Assembly (NCBI RefSeq): GCF_032854445.1
Contig: NC_088300.1
Location: forward strand, 20,567,608-20,631,607
DNA length: 64,000 bases
Origin: Liolophura sinensis
Lineage: Eukaryota > Mollusca > Polyplacophora > Chitonida > Chitonidae
Reading direction: 5' to 3'
A program made the position numbers and the translations under genes. Numbering within the stretch: position 1 is the stretch's first letter; every line of letters starts with the position of its first letter. The notes beneath the pieces were generated by a model. The model worked only from the letters and a program-made list of their open reading frames with translations. It was not told the DNA's origin and made no database searches. This document shows positions 44,615 to 56,029 of this stretch, piece by piece.

Positions 44615-47060
44615 TTCTGTGCCTGTGTTTCTTAAATGACAAATGGCTCAAACTTTTTACAAATCATTGTTGTCAAAAATATATACAAATATATTTTATT
44701 TCAGATTCAAAGATGTGTTAGTTTGCATTACGGCTATTTCCAGATGTCTAGTTGTTACTTTCCCCTCTGTCTTTTGCATATGCATATGTGAATCTCTGTA
44801 GACAGTTCACGGTAACCTGTACAAATCTAAATCGGTTTGTGCCTTTTAAGCAGATTGTTAACTTGTGAGAATCCGTTTTCATCACGTCAAATTACAACTA
44901 ATTTCCTGTCATAAATTGAACATTAGCCACAAGTAAACTCTGTAGAGGCCGACCGTGATGTTGATCATGTCACTGGAATCGCAAAAGTTTTCCTTTAAAT
45001 TGCCGAATATAACCAGGCTGCTATAAAACAGGGCGCAGAGAGCAGATGTCGTTGATTTCCCTTGGTCTCACACATCCAATGGCTCCAGTGGGTATTCACA
45101 GTAATTGACATGGTTTTTGGATTAGCTTTCTTATTACCCTAGACGATCAGCGAGAAAAAGCTCCCGAGAAAAGCTGATTTCTGTAATGAACACCTTTATG
45201 ACACTAGTGATGCATCGTTTCTTGTCATGAACAAAACCTTGCAAAGATCGACTTGTTCATGTATCATTTAAGGACAACTAATGGTGAAATTTTCCACTGA
45301 ACTCCGTGATGATTCTTATTTGCTAACACTGGTAAAAGCATAATCATCAATAACCAACACTAATGACTTTTTTAATAAAAAATCTGTGTGAGTCTCTTGG
45401 AACCCAATAAGTGTTCTGTTTTTGTCTTGTTTGCTTTGTTTTGTTACTTTTTTCTGTTTTGTGGGGTTTTATTACATATAGACAAAATCATGCTGGTCTC
45501 AGTTATGAGATTCATAAAAAAACCACCAAAGTTTCTGAAGTATACTGTAGATTCTTTGATTGCCTTCTTGTAAAGCCATAATTGCATTCTCTTTGCAATT
45601 GGTGACGTGAACGACCTTGTGGCATGAATGACAGACCATTATGTGTGCTATAGCACTCAGCAAACGCTATAGGCAGGTGAACGCCACTTGTTTAAAGCTT
45701 TAAAAAAGTTAAATAACAACGTTGTTCAGTTGCTTAGCAGAGTTTTACCGGCCGCTCCAGTATCCATCTCACGATCTCAATAAATAAATTAATAAATAAA
45801 TAAATCAATTAATAAATAAATAAATCAATAAATATAGGGATATCAATCTTACAACTACCGTACTTTTTCCTGGTGTGTTCGAAAAGGCACGTTCGAACAA
45901 AGGTGGAAAAGTAGCAGTCAATCAAAAGTCAGCTCACATAGTCACTTTACCGAAAAGGCATCTCAGTTGATAGCGAAAGTCTACTAGACCGTATGTCAAA
46001 TGCATACGTTTTTAGTAACATTTCATTTAAAAAAAAAACAACCATTCTTTCACACTTACATTTTCGTCCACTTCCCGCGTGCGTCAGCCATGTAAAATTT
46101 TCTTTGTTTATTTCCTCAACCGGCATGTACCCGGCGCATTAATTAGTGGAATAATTTCCCCAGAGCAGCCTCTAGAAAGCACGAAGTTAACATGGGACAG
46201 TTGTTAGATGGATTCAGATTGTCCACCAGCATGAAATTAACCGCCGCAGTAAAAATACTCGTATGAACGGAATTTAACATGAACGGATACTACTTTTTTG
46301 ACAAATTAAGATAACAAATTTGCAGAAGATGTAGGTTCAAGGACGACACGTCAAACTGCAATACTTCACGTAACACCGTTGATGAACATAAAGGCTGTCT
46401 TCGTTGCTGAGCTCTATACATGAGACTGAGACAGGCATTCTTATCGTGTAGTTCTGAAACGGTGCAGCTCAGCAACGATCTGCTTCTCTTTGCTGTTGAC
46501 GTACGTGCGGATTATTAATGGCGATGTGCTTACGAGTTCCTTGTTTTTTCACCGTTTCAGAGGAACGTCATTCTGTAATGATAAGAGTATTATGTGGATT
46601 AAGGTCTGCTTTTAATGGACAAGAATGAAATCTGTTGACATAATGCAACGTTAAAGATGTTCATATTAACGTTATTGTCAGGAGCAGTAATCCGGGCATT
46701 TGTACTTTTACAGTTATGTGTTCATCACTGTGGCAATGGGGGAGTGGTATTGTCATTACAAACCGCCTCGATGTACTGAAGATGTCCACCGGGTGCTTGT
46801 GACAGATGGCAACTGCAAACTGGATTACTGCAGGGAGTAGACTTTTTATTCATGTAAATGTCGCACAATTCCCATTGTAAGCTGGTGATTTATTATCGTT
46901 TTGCTGCGGATTGATATAGACATTTTATTAAGGTATAAGGGGCATTCAGGGTCAGACTCCTGTTGATGTTTGCTGTCGTGATCCAAGACACCTAGTCGTT
47001 TGAAAATTATGTAAAAATGATTTTAATCGTAAACAAATTGATGAAATATTGTCCTGTTTT
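44615..47060. repeat. Segmental array, unit 4 (partial, most diverged)
   Basis: ATCTCTGTAGACAGTTCACG (44794), GCTCCAGTGGGTATTCACAG (45082), GACAAAATCATGCTGG (45481) and GTACTGAAGATGTCC (46774) correspond to the first half of units 1-3. It fades out after about 47.06 kb. No gene recognised. Confidence 0.75.
45775..45836. repeat. AAAT-rich simple repeat
   Basis: Runs of AATAAATAAATA interrupted by TCAATTAATA. Confidence 0.95.
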
Positions 47061-47654
47061 ACAGATGAGTGTGTCAAAATATGTCCCAAATGTATATGAA
47101 GACCAGAAGTCTGTACTAAATTACCAAAGCACCGAAATTGTCGCCAATGTCTTGCCCAGTAAATGATATATATGTTTGGTGTTTAGAATGACCGTTGATG
47201 ATTCCATTTTCTCTCAGTGTGCATGGGACAATACAAATGACAATATTATTATATCAGTGGCTGACCACAAGTCAGACACTAGGTGTTGTCTCTCATCCCA
47301 CATTACCTAAACGCCCGTTGTTGTTCATCACGAAAACTAAATTACTTAACATGAGGAATTGTTTTCTGAGCTGTTGTCAGCCGGTATGAAACAGACGTTA
47401 CAACCAGATACAGGCCGTCTTGGGAAATGATGGCGAGATGGAAATGAGTGTCTCTCTTGCTAATGTAATGAAGACTCAGTGATCAGTTGATCTGGGAATA
47501 CACACCACCACAACTACAGACAGCCGTCTAGCAATATTTAGGTTGTCTGTAAAGTTTAATCACCTTGTTATTCACATAACGAGGTTAAGTCATGTATGCT
47601 AGTTATATACGGGTTTAATGGAGACTATATGTACACAAACCTGTTTAATTCATT

Positions 47655-47735
47655 TATTTGATTGGTTTTGACACAACACTCATTTTCAATTATACGACGG
47701 CGCACAGTTTTGTGAGAAGGAGCCGGAGTGTAAAG
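47655..47735 (-). mobile_element. Degraded SINE 3' fragment
   Basis: ATTCATTTATTTGATTGGTT, then TTTTCAATTATACGACGGCG; the rest is too diverged to follow. Confidence 0.6.
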
Positions 47736-47975
47736 CCCTGGTCGTTGACAAGTAATTCACGAACTTCCACACTTGCTTGTATTACTCATTCTTTGGTAGA
47801 GTATCCTTGATGCAAATTATAATTTGTGTTGATGCTTGACTACTCGACACCGAATCAACACGGAAGAACTGATTGCCGCAAAGAACATTAAAAAACCGAT
47901 TATTCATTATCAGGAACTTGGCGTAACTCTGCTGGCATCATGACTTCCTGCCTTAAGGAAGACAAAATTCGAGCG

Positions 47976-48010
47976 ATTGATTGATTGATTGATTGATTGA
48001 TTAATTGATT
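47976..48010. repeat. (GATT)n microsatellite
   Basis: About seven GATT units followed by two imperfect ones. Confidence 0.9.
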
Positions 48011-48078
48011 ACTGTTCAACGAGGTACTCATGAATCTTGCACTTCTCTAATGGCGGCCGTGTTTTTGAGTGGAGGAAC

Positions 48079-48116
48079 CCGGAGTGCCCGGAGTACCCGG
48101 AGTGCCCGGAGTAAAC
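48079..48116. repeat. 10-bp tandem repeat
   Basis: About 3.5 units of CCGGAGTGCC / CCGGAGTACC inside a possible decayed SINE body (TGGAGGAACCCGG). Confidence 0.8.
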
Positions 48117-48119
48117 CAC

Positions 48120-49700
48120 CGACCTTAGGTACCACACTAACCTCTCCAACCTGACACAATCCGTGGAGAAACATGTGGAGCAGAATTTGCAGGTTCAACC
48201 CCTAAATGGTGTCAAGTCTAAACAAAATCAGTGACCTTGACCTCACTCGGCACTCAGAATAACGGCATATATAGAGTCATATAAGGAGTTAGTGAACACC
48301 TAGCACAAATACTTCGTCGTCCAGACTGGTCAGCTACCAAAATCAAACAAACTAATACCAGTAAATCGAACGCAACGCCATTCTGATATACCAAGAATTA
48401 GAACAACAAATCAAGTGAGTTTATAATTGATTAGTCTAGTACCGGTATATCATTTGTTTTGATAACCGTTTGTAAGATGGAAAGAGTTGATGTCTTATGA
48501 ATTGAACTTAACAATCAGATTGGTATGTGTCAAGAAACATTGTGAAGCATTCATTGCCGTCAATCACCATATAATTGTGTTCAAGATTAGCGGCTGACAA
48601 AAAGCTTTAAGCATGATGACACAAAGAGTGTTTGAATCTATAAGAGATTATTCACATACTCAAGAGAGCAAACATGTATCTGCTGACAAAACAGATCATT
48701 TAAAGGTTCTTTTTCTGTCTGCCATGTTACATGGAATATTTCATGCTTACATTGTGTTCGCTATCAGCCAGACGTATTTAGTGTCAGAGACTAAGAACGA
48801 TTGGCGTTAACAATTGTTTTAGACTTTTGTCTTAGCCATGTATAGTGCAGCGCACTGAAAATGCTTAGCGAAAACTCACACGTCATCAACGATATGTCAA
48901 AGTTCTGCCGATATTCTTGCTTTGAGGACACTTGAGTGATGTAGTGTTACTGTTGAGGTCATGTACAGGTGTTGGTTTTGCAGGTTGTAATCGTCAGTTT
49001 GTATCTGAAGCCTAACTTCGTTCTAGCTATAGAATTTTTGCTAAACAATAACCCAACATCACACAGTCGTCATTGTTTGCATGACTCTCGGTTTCCGTTT
49101 GGAGAGCATGTTTTGGCAGTTAGTCTAGCCCCGGGTTCAGCTCGGACCAACGTATTCAAATGAACACTATGATTGTCACGTAAAAGCGCCGGCCAATCAA
49201 CCGGTGGAGGAAATTCAAAACACCAGAGAATCGCGTACAGCGGAATGGCATCTTTTCAGATAACATTTCCTTGAATATTTTTTGTCAGCGACCTTTTTTC
49301 ACAAATTAAGGGAATGTCCGTCAGCACTAAATCTTGTGAGGCGTGCGATCGTTCTCTTGGACTGTGTGTGTAAAATTCATATGATGAGTTTGGCGGACAG
49401 AATGGCGGATTCAAAAAAGCATATCTAAGAAAAAAACAGGTTGTGCAGAATGTATTATTATTTGTCAGGGTCAGTGGAATCGTAGACAAATATTTTAATA
49501 TCTACAGAAACAGAGATAAATAAATATATTTATATACATACTCGTACAATTAGTGAAACTAACATTTAGGTAAATATATTGAATTTAACGTCATAAGATT
49601 TGTAGTTATCACTTGTGTTCGGATCATATTACAACACCAAATCTTCACTTATATTTCAAGACAAACAAAAGCATTACGGACTTATTAAATAGGAATTAAT
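48120..49700. other. Intergenic DNA, no gene recognised
   Basis: Short open frames only (the longest about 77 codons), without family resemblance or convincing splice sites. It probably includes the far 3' flank of the small minus-strand gene that ends near 50124. Confidence 0.4.
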
Positions 49701-50123
49701 ACTCTTATATTCTTACTTATGAAGATGTGCAAAATAAGTCATAAATAAATAATACTTTGGCCCCATCCAGCCGTAGGTATCCTGCTAAACACTGATGGTG
49801 AGCTCCGCGTACAGATGACGTACATGAAAGCCACATATTGTCCACTAAGGGATTGTATGGTCTTCTCTGAGTAAAGCGGAGAGTTAACATAGGACGTGCA
49901 GTACAACGGTTGATGTTCAAGAGTGGAGATTCTGGTTTGTGCCTTGAATGGTGTGGCATCTAAACAAAACATGTTCCAGACGATGAACAAAGTATTAGCT
50001 GGTTTGTTTGTTTTCATTCGGATGTCTCGCATACTCCAAAGCTGTTTCGGACTGGGGACGGACGTCCATTCCCCGCCGGACGGGTTTGTGCTGTTAGATT
50101 TACCCCCATGGACCCTCACCGCA

Positions 50124-50367
50124 CTAACTTGTGCAATAGTCCACGTAGATCTCATCACCCTCGCAGCATTCGATATAGATCTTCTTTGATTTAGCTTCTT
50201 TGCCACATTGATAACAGAAGGAGTAATAACCCTCTTTCTCCTGACAGAGTCCGTATTTCGTGGGGCTGGATTTGGGTATGTATAGAGCCCGGATGTCCGG
50301 CAGCGGGGACGCCCAGCCGGAGGAAGTTAACAGCAAGGCACAGTAAACACATCGCTATAACCTTCAT
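50124..50367 (-). CDS. Secreted six-cysteine peptide precursor, frame broken by one base
   Basis: Starts at the ATG at 50365-50367, the first triplet after a clear acceptor (TTTTTAAATTTCAG). Codons 1-10 read MKVIAMCLLC; there is then one base too many at 50337-50338 (a GG pair on the plus strand). Taken in the next frame, the sequence continues LLLTSSGWA, completing a standard signal peptide with a likely cut after residue 19. A 60-residue mature part follows, ending in TAG at 50124-50126. It begins SPLPDIRALYIPKSSPTKYG and carries six cysteines spaced C-x9-C-x2-C-x12-CC-x9-C (positions 41, 51, 54, 67, 68, 78 if the extra base is ignored). As written, the ATG frame instead ends after 58 codons in a non-cysteine sequence. 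Neuropeptide/hormone-like or other secreted cysteine-rich peptides look like this, but I cannot name the family. The break may be a sequencing error or a real inactivation. Confidence 0.5.
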
Positions 50368-51764
50368 CTGAAATTTAAAAACAAATTAAAATATTAGTGA
50401 GATAGAAAGTTTCTTGAAAAGGTTCCAAGGAGGTTAGTAAAAAAAAGATTCCCTGAAAAAAACTGTAATTTATATTTTCAGACACTTTTAAGTGTTGAAA
50501 GGCCATCAGACACCAGAATGTACATGTATGTCTCGTGTCAGAGATATGACCTTTAACTAAAAAGCCTATCCAATGAAATCGTGGACAACATGCACTATAT
50601 ACTGATATGTTATCACCCTCTTTCACAAAACTTCGTAAGTCATATTTCTTATACATTTTTTGTTTCTAAAATACGTTTTCTAGCTTAGAGTGCTATGAGG
50701 GCGACATCATTTGTGAGAAATGTTACGAAAAATTAAATTAATTATTTTAAGTCTTTGATTTTCAAAAGAAATCTACATCCTATACAGGGCGTAAATTGTG
50801 CACCTGCTATAGTCGTGGCGTTAGTCAGGCCGCGGCCAGCTGAAAAAGCGTGCAAATATGGTGGCAAATGAGGTCCACAGACGCCGCGGTAAGCGTCAGG
50901 TAAAAACATTACGTATTCTTCAGTAACCTGCTACAAAAAGGACCAAGGAAGTATTCGCGCGCGCAACCGTCTTTCGCCAACACTTACGTTGTTGTTGTGG
51001 CCTCTACGTCAGTGACGTGTACGTGTTTCCCCATTTGTCCATTAAAGAGTTCCAGTTCTAGTCCAAAACTATTTTTGATAGGTCGTAGAACTTACGCTTG
51101 TGGGAGAGATTTTACAAGACATGCTTTAAGTAACAGACGGGGCACAAAAAGTTAGTTTGTTGTAAATACCCTAAGCTGTAGTAAAGTTAACACTCTTTGA
51201 GAAGCTGCCCCTGTGATTACATAATGATTACATAAGTGAGTCAAGTGAGCCCGTCTGAATAACTGGTAGACTATGGGACGTTTTGCCGCAGTGATATCAT
51301 GGTAGTTTAGTCCTCTGTATATGATGTATATATGTATACTCAGGAAAATATGAATTGGGTTGTAAGAACACAGGGATGCCCTCAGCAACTGTTCCACACG
51401 TTTACACAAACAAACCAAACACAATGATTCGAGCCCGCTAAGTAATTCGGGGTTGTAAGTGTCGTACAGGTAATATTTAAACTGTTCAGCAAAGAACGTA
51501 CCCATCCGATCCGAGACATATGAAACATGTAAAATTTACCTTTTTAACAGATATTCTCTTTCCAGTATAACCAAACTCCCAACCAAAAGATAGCCTATAT
51601 TGTTTTTTAATCAGACAGCGGGTGAGTTTAAGACTTATTTTGCTGAGTGTCCCAGATTCGAATTATTGCATTATGTCAGAAAACAACTCAGAACTAAACA
51701 TACGTAAGGCACAGATAAAATGTTTTTACGTGAAATGGACGGGAAAATAAACAAAGAGACGTAC

Positions 51765-51890
51765 CTTTCCGTTGCAGTGTGAGGTATTAATACCTTCAGC
51801 TGTATTTTTCAACTCCGTATAGAACAAACACAGACAGAAAACAACAATCCGATCAGTTCAAACACTTCCTGCTTCGTCACTTTTCACTCC
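51765..51890 (-). other. 5' UTR exon of the cysteine-rich peptide gene
   Basis: Ends on the minus strand in GGAAAG|GTACGT (donor at 51764). No ATG lies in it, so translation starts in the next exon. The intron is 1397 bp (50368-51764). The upstream limit is inferred from the TATA box. Confidence 0.45.
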
Positions 51891-51919
51891 GGTTGAAAGC
51901 GCATTGGGAACAACTGTCG

Positions 51920-51925
51920 TTTATA
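51920..51925 (-). promoter_or_regulatory. TATA box of the cysteine-rich peptide gene
   Basis: TATAAA on the minus strand, placing a start site near 51890-51895, just ahead of the proposed 5' UTR exon. TATA promoters suit a tissue-restricted secreted product. Confidence 0.45.
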
Positions 51926-52134
51926 ACAGCTCTCCGCTGTTGATAAGATGGGAATCGCCGCCTACGATCATTTCTGAGATAGCCAATCATGTCTCAGCTG
52001 AGACCAAGGCTGGGTGATGTCACCATAGTTTGATTTCTGACGGCCACTGACGTAAAGTGGTCTGCACGTACTGGCGAATGACGACTCACTATCAGCTGTT
52101 TGAAGTCTAGAACATCCGTATGCCATGCCTGACC

Positions 52135-52173
52135 TGGGGGTGGAGGGGGGGGGGGGGGGGTGGGGGGGGGGGC
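52135..52173. repeat. Poly-G tract
   Basis: Almost pure G for about 38 bases, broken by two T and one A. It is a strong candidate for quadruplex formation and for sequencing length error. Confidence 0.95.
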
Positions 52174-52179
52174 GGAGGC

Positions 52180-55100
52180 TGTTAGCTTCCTCTGACCCAT
52201 CGAACTTGCCATAACAAACTTGTTACAAAGTTCAGCATCTCAACTTCTGGTATCATATCCCTCTGTTGGGCCTTGAATGACACAATATCGCTCACTCCCA
52301 CTCTCCCAGGACAACATGAAAAGTGCATCCCATCAGCCAATCCAGCGCTTTGTACACTGCTCTCGTGTTCTGATAACCGACAGAATGAATGAAGACTATT
52401 TTCAGCCACTTACTGTTAAGCATAATATGACTGTAGGTGTCGGGTGAGTTCGCTACATGATGTACTTGACTCTTAACTATATGTATCAAATACGTTATAA
52501 CTTTAAAAAATGGTCCATCGGTTACAGTGAGTCACAATAACATGACTGTCGTCAGTGTTTGCACAGAAAGAATTTTGACTGCAATTAGGTGTTAGCCATG
52601 TCTGATGTTATCTTCTGCCCTACAGTTCTCCGCCTGACAAAACGATACCGCCTGAAGCATTTGTACCCTATGTTCTCTGCCCCGTCATTATGAGCCTATC
52701 CTCGATAGCTGCAACCTAAATTACTGGATCTCGTTTGCAGATACAGCGATCAGCATGTCAGCAGGTTCATGTGTACATTTGGCTGCAGTTTGATTCAGTA
52801 GTCTCCTCCTTGTAGAAGAAATTCTAATTTTTTTGTCTCATTCCATGTAAATGATATAAGTATGTAGACTTGCTTGAACCCAGTGAGGATACGCTGTATA
52901 TATAACGGCACCATGGACAGGTAGTAGATGTATTAGGTTTTGTTAGAGTTAGGACATAACGGTATACAACGGTAAAATAACAGGGAAAGGCTTTATGGCT
53001 CTGGAATAAATAATGCCATAATTTGAAGCCACTTATTAGATCAATCAGACTGGTGTGCCTAATTCTGCCCAAGCCGTATAGCAAACACAAATATAGTTGC
53101 TGAGCTGTAAGGTTGTACCACATATTGTTTCAGCGATGAAACATTTTGGTCCACATTAAAAGGGCAAGCTGTGATTTTGATTTATGTTCCAGCTACTTAT
53201 TATGTCCAACATTTATCGGGCATGCAGTACTATGCTGGTGGTTGGTCGTGTTTACCCATTAAGCTCGAAGCAAATGTACGGACTAACCAAATGCATACAG
53301 TATATGGGAATATTCGGCCTTGGCCGTGTGAACAAAAGTTTTCCGTGTGAAGCGATGGGAAGCATCTCCTTCAAGTCTAGAACTGATTGGAAAGATGTAG
53401 AGCTTACAAAAAGCCTGTGCAAAAAGTTAACGCTTATAGGTCAGGAACGCTTTGAGATTTCCTGAGTTCATGCACGTGGTCACCTCATGAGTATATGGCT
53501 AATAAAGTCGCTCAAAGAAACCTGTTTACATGTCTGATGACATGTTCACGTAATATTGTCCGTGTTGTCGATTACCATTGAGAACGGCTCGACACACGGG
53601 TACATTTGGTACAAACATATTTTTGTCGTCTTTTTGACGATTTTCTGAATGACAAAGCGGACTAATGGATACACCATACTTTGAGACTAAGACTTTCTGT
53701 TAAGCCTCTAGCCGGACGTGGCGTCTTTTGGAATGTATGGATGTTGTAGGCGACAATGTTTTATTGCTGTTTAGTTACATCTGCTCAGGGTATGGGTGTT
53801 AATAACCGTAGTCGTTTTCTTCAGAGATTTAATATGATCATACCCATGATTTCATTGTTTCCAATACTTTCAAGACCTCCTTCACCGTCCGCAGGTGGTC
53901 CAGTAAGGTAACCATGATGTACTGGCATGGATTTACCTCGGTACTGCTATCAGCAGTTTCATAGAAGCTCAAGTACTAGGCTGATTGCCTGAGGACTTGT
54001 ACAGCTTTTCAATATTTCAAAGGTATTTAGTGATTCAACTGCTATAATATTCATTGGTAATATTTCTTCCTCGACAAAAACCCCACTGTTGAGGAATAGT
54101 GTTTGTCTTTTTACCAGTAACAGCTGGAGTCACCCTTCAAGACATTTGTAATTCTTATCTTTTTGTCTTAAAACAACATGTTTAGTATAAGTAGGTATTA
54201 GCATAGCAAATAACTTAAGAAAGCACATAAACTGTTAGGTTCGCATGGACATATTGTGTGAACTAACCCGCATTGATACTAATAAATGCTGATAAGAGAA
54301 TGGCTTTTGTGTACACACCGAATGTCGTCTGTTCCATAATAGATATGAAATTTTCCATGGGATTTTTTCGCTTCCATCATTTTATTGTGGACTGCTTGCG
54401 GTCATTTTATAGCTTCATTCATAATTTAATATCTATGCCTTCTGAAAAAAATGTATGCATTACTGCTCTAAAAATTTACATAACTGATTCCTATTTGCAA
54501 AATGAATTCGTGTAATCAATACAGTGATTGTGAGTACAAACGTGTTTACCCAGTTTGCTTTAGGAACCCATGTAATAAGACATTATTTGATTATTTTACA
54601 TCATCCTTTGATAAGAATTTGTAACAAACGATCGTGTAAATTGAAGAATATTGGTAATGTTGAACCCTTATCCAACGTATCAAAACGTAAGTGGATGTCA
54701 AGATCTTCTTACTGACGAAGACGGTCTGCCTAATTACCAAGGAAAAAGTTTTGTTTATGATAATATTACATTTCTAAAGGCGCATGTTTCAGTTTGGCGT
54801 ACATATTTCTCCGTTTGAAGACCACCTTTTCAGCCAGCCATCTACACAGCAACGTCAGAATTTATGAGGCATCTTTTTTCTCAGATGACGTAACAATGGG
54901 CAGATGGGCGTATTGCCACATAAAGCCTCCTCATACTTTGTGAATTTTTCTCGAAAAATCTATTTACGTGATGTCAAAGACTGCATGTTATTTACCTAGA
55001 TACGGACTGACCCAGCATAAAAGAAAACAGTTTCAACATCAGATTTTAACAAACCATTAATTATGCTGACAGCTGACGGCAGTTACATGCGCACCGTTGT

Positions 55101-55620
55101 TTTAAAAGGAGGCTAACCATTACTGATTATAAGCAAGTGCCAGCTGTGTCTCTGTCAGTGATACTATTTACCGTATGTGCATGGCTTTCAGCTAAAATTA
55201 CAGAAAATCGCACAAACTGTGGAGTACACACTTTGTATACAAAGGACGAGACAATTGTGGTCATTTTGAAGCTTATTTCAAAGTACATGTATTAACGACC
55301 TGCCATACAATCAATATATGGTATAGTTTATTTGTAGCATATTTTGCCTTATCTGTTTGAGTCTTAACACGGCTCGACCTGGAACATACCGTTATTTTTT
55401 AAATTTCATTAATGCTAAGCGAAAATTTTATATTTTTTTACTACACTTGTATAAATACCATGTATGTCGCACGCCACACAATTTCAGGATGTTTTTTAAT
55501 AGATGGTTTGTGTGCTATCGCCACGTTGAACGCCGCTATCAACCTTGTTTAAAGTGGACGTGACGGAAATAAACTGCACCAATCTTTGCACCATGTTTCT
55601 CTATTACATAACCCCTGAAG
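52180..55620. other. Intergenic DNA, no gene recognised
   Basis: Several 60-100-codon open frames on both strands, none with a recognisable domain, consistent codon use or paired splice sites. No tandem repeats or SINE copies were noticed. Confidence 0.4.
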
Positions 55621-55642
55621 ACTGACCTCCATTGAGCGTGCG

Positions 55643-55895
55643 GGGCCTCCGTGGCTCAGTTGGTCAGCGCGCTAGAGCGTAATGGCCCAGGAGCCTCTCA
55701 CCAATGTGGTCGCTGTGAGTTCAAGTCCAGCTCATGCTGGCTTCCTCTCCGGCCGTAAGTGGGAAGGTTTTCCAGCAACCTGCGGATGGTCGTGGGTTTC
55801 CCCCGGGCTCTGCCCGGTTTCCACCCACCATAATGCTGGCCGCCGCCGTATAAGTGAAATATTCTTGAGTACGGCGTAAAACACCAATCAAACAA
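55643..55895 (+). mobile_element. Full-length tRNA-derived SINE with 15-bp target-site duplication
   Basis: Head GGCCTCCGTGGCTCAGTTGG (A box), a small deletion after GCGCTAG, B-box-like GAGTTCAAGTCC, body and tail to AAAACACCAATCAAACAA. Direct repeats TCCATTGAGCGTGCG at 55628-55642 and 55896-55910 are identical, so the insertion is young. Confidence 0.97.
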
Positions 55896-55918
55896 TCCAT
55901 TGAGCGTGCGAAATTGCG

Positions 55919-56025
55919 TTATTTATTTATTTGATTGGTGTTTTACGTCGTACTCAAGAATATTTCCACTTGTACGACGGCAACCATCAATATAGTGGGA
56001 GGAAACCGGACAGAGCCGGGGGAAA
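55919..56025 (-). mobile_element. SINE 3' fragment, minus strand
   Basis: TTATTTATTTGATTGGTGTT, TTACGTCGTACTCAAGAATA and GTGGGAGGAAACCGG, lying tail to tail with the full-length copy next to it. Confidence 0.88.
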
Positions 56026-56029
56026 CTCA

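Noticed and set aside
47055-47166. Possible small exon starting MSVSKYVPNVYEDQK after a TTTTACAG acceptor
   Set aside because: It lies at the fading end of array unit 4. The related positions in units 1 and 2 do not keep the frame, so chance is likelier.
49739-50206. 155-codon minus-strand open frame overlapping the cysteine-rich peptide exon
   Set aside because: It begins at a non-ATG codon inside the proposed exon, shows no domain or leader, and overlaps the frame with the cysteine pattern and signal peptide.
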